Origin: Podospora pseudoanserina
Taxonomy: Eukaryota > Ascomycota > Sordariomycetes > Sordariales > Podosporaceae
Direction of reading: 5' to 3'
Assembly (NCBI RefSeq): GCF_035222485.1
Contig: NC_085920.1
Location: 3,286,001 to 3,350,000 of the forward strand
Length of the DNA: 64,000 bases
Below are positions 59,771 through 64,000 of this stretch, piece after piece. The notes under the pieces are model-generated. The model saw nothing but the letters and a program-made list of their open reading frames with translations. It was not told the origin of the DNA and did no database searches. Position 1 is the stretch's first letter. Each line of letters opens with the position of its first letter. The position numbers were made by a program, and so were the translations under genes.

Positions 59771-60006
59771 CGGTGCCCCCTGTTTATCTTACCAGCGCCC
59801 CCCTCCCTATCTATCGATTTACTTACCCTTCTTATAATATAGTAAAAGGCCTTTGAATTATCTTTTAAAGCCTTTTAACTATCTTTTAAGGCTTATTACA
59901 TACACTTTAACACTTAATAACCATCCTTTACAATATAATTATATCCTATATTGATGGTTGAGGGGGAAGGGAGAGGGGGCATTGGTTAGATTAACAGGGG
60001 CCTCCG
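59771..60006. mobile_element. MITE-like non-autonomous DNA transposon with TA target duplication
   Basis: The left end (CGGTGCCCCCTGTTTATCTT at 59771) pairs with the reverse complement of the right end (CGGAGGCCCCTGTTAATCTA, read from 60006 leftwards), and the match goes on for about 36-38 bases with a few mismatches. A TA dinucleotide flanks both ends, as for Tc1/mariner or Fot1/pogo elements. The 236-bp element has GC-rich ends and a very A/T-rich core with no coding capacity. The core holds three degenerate 21-nt units starting at 59849, 59870 and 59891. The A/T core may reflect RIP or original sequence. Family (Fot1/pogo versus mariner) is inferred from the TA only. Confidence 0.75.
59849..59911 (+). 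repeat. Three degenerate 21-nt tandem units in the MITE core
   Basis: Units begin GCCTTTGAATTATCTTTTAA, GCCTTTTAACTATCTTTTAA and GCTTATTACATACACTTTAA; the first two differ at few positions, the third at more. They form the A/T-rich centre of the element. Confidence 0.7.
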
Positions 60007-60717
60007 TAAAGGTTCTCCCAAAAACAAAGAGAAAAAGGAGCAAAAGGTGAAGATCACTTAAATTACATAGGTGTCAATATCCATTACAGCTCAAGCAAAA
60101 TACCTCCCAGAACTAGGGCTCAATCATGGGGGAAAAAAATACCAAGAGACAGACGAGCGTCTAGAAAACAAAATACTTTTCTTTCGCCCTCATCTTCACA
60201 CTCACAACCACACAAACACCGATAAATCTCACATCGCTCATCATCACATAACAACCACACCCATCCCACAGGCATGTATAAAATCAAATCTCCCATATAA
60301 ACTCCGCTTCGGTATCATGTTCTAATTTTACCAAACAGCATCATCAAACAACATCAACCCTCGCCAATGACCAAACTCATGTTATGAATCTCCTTTATTC
60401 GTCTTCTCTCTTGATCGCCCCCAATGGCGATGCCATACCATGCCACACGTTTGCAATGAATGCATATACCTTCCCTCCAAAACTTTCTTCAGGGGTGTCA
60501 AAAAAAAAAGTCTTTATAAACACAAAACCAAAACATGCCACCACCCTCAAAAGCATAAAAAGATGTTTGTTCCCGCGGTTTATTCATCTCCGCTTTTTTG
60601 CTATGCCCCCCCCCCCAAACCCCCTTAACAGCAACGTATTCGCTTTTTTGCTACTTATCGCTGATGCCAGTTATTTCAAGTCCTAACCCCATCCCAACCT
60701 CCCCCGCGTGCCAACAT

Positions 60718-63700
60718 CTAATCCAACACGAGCGCATTGGCCATACTACTCCCATAACCACCCTGTTGATTATTTCCCCCTTGCCTCCCTTGCTGACCCT
60801 GCCCCGACGCTCCCCGGTTCATCATATTCGCCTGTGGAATCACCGGTTGCGGAGGAGGAGGACCACCAGTCATATTCGCCGCCGGTTGCATCTGCTGCTG
60901 CTGCCTCTGCTGCATCTGCTGCTGAAACCTCGCCGCCTGCGCCTGCTGGAACTGCTGCTGCGGTGTCGGTTGCGGAGGAGCGCCCTGATAGTGCGGCAGC
61001 TGTTGCTGAGGTCCCCCAACAGCAACACCCCTAACAACCTCATCCACCAACCTAACAATCTCCTCCACCCCCCCCTCCAAGCTCGCCGCCGCCCCCGTCG
61101 TCAACCCTTTCCACCCGTTCCCCTTTTCGTTCCAAACCTTCTCCGCCAGCACCTTCTGAAACTCGTCATTTTGTTCAGGTGGAGGTGGTTTGGAAGAAGA
61201 AGAATCCGGGGAATCAACCACCCTCGACAAACTCCACATCAACGTCCCCTGCCTCCTCCTCGGCTTCACCTCCACGTTCACCTTCCTCCCTTGCACCACC
61301 CACCGAATCGTCACCCAGTTTAGCCCCCTGTGCAGCACCGTGACCACCACCCCCGGTTGCTCTACACCACCCAACTTCTCCAGCGCCCGATAGAGCGGTA
61401 GACTCAGCACCAGCCACGACGGTAGATTCTCAAAGTCAGGCGAGTTGGCCATTTCCCTAATGTAGTCAATAACCGGGTAGTGGGGATTGCCCCTTTCGAG
61501 ATCAACCTTCACCCCCCGTTCTTTTGTCAGGTCGAGGCGGACTCTCCACGGTCGATGTTGTTGTTGTCGGGTATTGTTTGGTGCTTGCTGTTCAGGATTT
61601 CCGGTCGGGACACTATCAGTATAAGTAAACACGACCTCCCTCAGCGTCACACTCTGGTGAACCACCGCCTTCCCAGCCCTCCCAATCGCCTCAACAAGCT
61701 CAATGAGTTTATCCAGCGCTTGGATCCGGGATGTAAGCAGCGTTATGACCGTCGCCCCCATCTCCCCTCTCAGCCTCAACGAAAACTGCCCTATATTCGG
61801 GTTATAGTTGACGTCATGGTCGACATTCCCCTTCAAAAACTGAAACCTTTTCCGGTTGGTCACTGTGAGTTTCGCCTCGGCGATTATCTTCATCGGGCTA
61901 TCCGCCTGGACACCCTTGAAGACGATAGGGATGTACTCCTGCGCCCAGCACAGCCCACGACCACCACCCTTGGGGCCTAGCATGTCTGACAACCGGACAT
62001 ACACCGTCGGCATCTTGATCTGCGCAGGAAGACTGTAGTTGACAGCCTCGCGAGTGGTGTGAGCCATGCGCTTACTATGGAGCTCACGGAGATCGGTGAT
62101 TTGCGCAATCATGCCGGTCGCATAAAGGGTAAGGTTCTCAAAAAACTGATCCGAAAGGCGGAGCTGCTCGGTGGCCATGGGCATCTTGGTGTACATCTTG
62201 ACCCGGGTGCCGGTTGCGCCTGGCCGTTGTTGTTGTTGGGGGTTAGGACTTTGATCATGTTAGTATAACGCTCGGACTGTCAGAGACGAACGGCCCGAAG
62301 AAAACTCACATTTCAACCAGCCACCACTGGTCCCCGCCAAGGCTCATGCTCATAAAAATGAACCATTGCGGGTTCCAGCCCACCTTCTTCATCCACACCG
62401 TTTGGAACGGCTCCCTCGTCGACGGAGGACCAGAGTAGACAATGGATTTCATCTCATCCATACTGAGCGGCGACCCTCTCGACACCATCCACCGAATGCT
62501 CTTAGCCCTGCTCATCAAGGCAGTGGTCGCATAGTGGCAGCGCAACAACTCCAACAGATTCGCACCCTCCTCGGCCGGGTTCGCAAACGTGTTCAGCCTC
62601 CTCTGTACGTCCGCCGCCATCGGCGACTGAGCCTGCAGGGTGAACGCCCCTGTGTAAAGATCCATGCCCACGGTAACATCCTTGTCATCGAGGACCTGCA
62701 TCCTAAGCGTAAAGTCCCCGGGTGTCTTCCTGGACCCGCACAGCGTAAGCCTCCCCTGCTTATGAGTAAACCGAGGCTTGCTCGCAAGCTTGTTGTACAT
62801 GGACGACAGCATGTGCTCAATGTGCCTTGAGATGACAGCCTCCAAGAGACTATCCATGCTGATATTGTCCACGTCAAAGCTAATATCAAAGTCCTTGACC
62901 TCGACACCGTCACGGAACCAACGAAGGGTGATGTAACTCGGGTGTTTCGGATCTGGCCTTCCATCCTCGCCTTTACTGCTATTCACCCCGAGAATAATCC
63001 AACTCTTGTTGCCCTTGGAATGAGGACGGTTGGCCCAGTAGTGGACGGCCACAGCACGATTCAGCCGCTCGACTTGCAAGCAGTCAGCCCACCTGCCCGC
63101 TCGCAATTGCCAAGCCTGCCGGGTGAACTCCCCGATTTTGGCGGTCAAGGTAAGGCCGTGAAGGTAGTGGTAAGCGCCCAGCAACCCATCGGTCCCCAAG
63201 GCGTTGTTTATTTTCGTTTCGGCAGCCAACCGGGCTTGCTCCGAGAGTGGCGGTGGTGTTGGTTGATAAGTCATTCTCAAATCGATGAACCAGAACTGCT
63301 TCTCAAAGTCATCGTCCCCAATCGTCAAGTCAACCTCGAATTCACCCGGGATAGAGAACGTGGCGACACCAGAGTCGATTTTGTAATCGGCAAATGGCGC
63401 TGGTATCCTTTCAAATTCTTCAAGGCTGAGTCTGGCGCTCAAGAGGGTGTTGACCTCCTCAATCCAGGCATCCGATTCCTCGGGTGTGATTTCTGGAAGT
63501 GGCAGATAGTCAAACTGCAGCAAGGTCATGTTAACATCGCCAGAATACGCTTCATCTCAACATAACAATACTTACGTCAGGCATCCAATGGATTTTCGGG
63601 CGGGCAAGAACCTCAAGCGCAGTCTTGAGATCTGGACTCGGAATCTTGGCCCACAACATATCCTGCTTCGTCTTGATCATTTCCCAGATCGTCACGCTAA

Positions 63701-64000
63701 ACAACTCGAGCTTGCTCGCCAGATGAGTCCTGATGTCGATGAGCTTCCCAACCTGGTCCGCCTTTTTACTCCATTCCGTCAGAACCAGAGCTTTAACCCA
63801 TCGCGTGTGCAGATCCTGTATGAAATTGAGAAGCATCCTCTTCTTCTCCAAACTTTCCGGCGAAGTATCCTCCTGTGTGGTGGGGTGGTAGTTGCCGTTT
63901 CCATTGGACAGGTTCTGCGGTAATGGCATCGACTCAAGCCGTAAGATCTGGTCTTGAAGGGCCCCGTGCGAGTATTGCGCCAGCCGTGAAAGCAGCATGT
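60718..64000 (-). CDS. MED14: Mediator complex subunit 14 (Rgr1), 5' partial
   Basis: Scaffold subunit joining the Mediator modules at RNA polymerase II promoters. Visible exons: 64000-63576, 63514-62310, 62248-60718; the 5' end lies beyond the right edge, since the frame is open and the first visible Met (63998) falls inside the conserved N-terminal domain. That domain shows LLSRLAQYSHGALQDQILRL and MLLNFIQDLHTRWVKALVLT, then EWSKKADQVGKLIDIRTHL, typical of Med14. The middle follows the family's repeated structural modules without catalytic motifs. The last intron's acceptor (ATCAAAG) is fixed by frame and a CTAAC branch site. The C terminus is Gln-rich (QQQFQQAQAARFQQQMQQRQ) and ends SSMANALVLD, probably an activator-facing disordered tail. 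Confidence 0.93.

Larger units (their letters stand above)
59544..60717. other. Spacer between convergent HEM14 and MED14, contains a MITE
   Basis: 1.2 kb. Besides the inverted-repeat element at 59771-60006, the sequence is A/C-rich with short frames and no domain. Confidence 0.6.

Overview
This is nuclear DNA from a filamentous ascomycete. The genes are multi-exon with short introns (mostly 50-100 nt), consensus GTRNGT donors and CTAAC/CTGAC branch sites. The products (HMG-box LSD1, FYVE-RING E3, Crh-type GPI cell-wall glycosidase, CYP52-like P450) are fungal types. Gene content and compactness suggest Sordariomycetes, probably Sordariales; the species cannot be named from sequence alone. 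I see no tRNA, rRNA, CRISPR or virus-like element. The only mobile-element trace is a 236-bp MITE-like element with terminal inverted repeats near the right end.

Layout, left to right: 3' part of a FYVE-RING E3 ligase (+, runs off the left edge); cytidine deaminase (-); LSD1-type histone demethylase (-); VPS33 (-); UBE2W-like E2 (-); a 2-kb gap; Ca2+/calmodulin-dependent protein kinase (+); an unknown conserved-looking protein (-); a 2.9-kb gap with no convincing gene; histidyl-tRNA synthetase with 11 exons (-); full-length ABCB transporter (+); a decayed SDR reductase (+); ATP synthase gamma (-) divergent from topoisomerase I (+); Crh-like GPI-anchored GH16 (+); two unknown membrane proteins (-, +); class I aminotransferase (-); CYP52-like P450 (-); secreted GH20 hexosaminidase (-); NAB2 (+); protoporphyrinogen oxidase (+); MITE; 3' part of Mediator MED14 (-, runs off the right edge).

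Most genes are housekeeping and functionally unrelated: membrane traffic (FYVE-RING, VPS33), ubiquitin (FYVE-RING, E2), chromatin and transcription (LSD1, TOP1, MED14, NAB2), mitochondrial function (ATP3, HEM14, HisRS leader form) and cell wall or secretion (GH16, GH20). I find no operon-like or biosynthetic cluster.

Points that stand out: (1) the MITE; (2) a histidyl-tRNA synthetase with exons of 12, 11 and 23 nt and two in-frame starts suited to mitochondrial/cytosolic dual targeting; (3) three GC-AG introns among about 46 modelled; (4) an SDR gene whose frame breaks all fall in C- or G-runs; (5) a repeated switch from C-rich to G-rich coding strand towards gene 3' ends; (6) stopless 3n introns in the P450 and NAB2.
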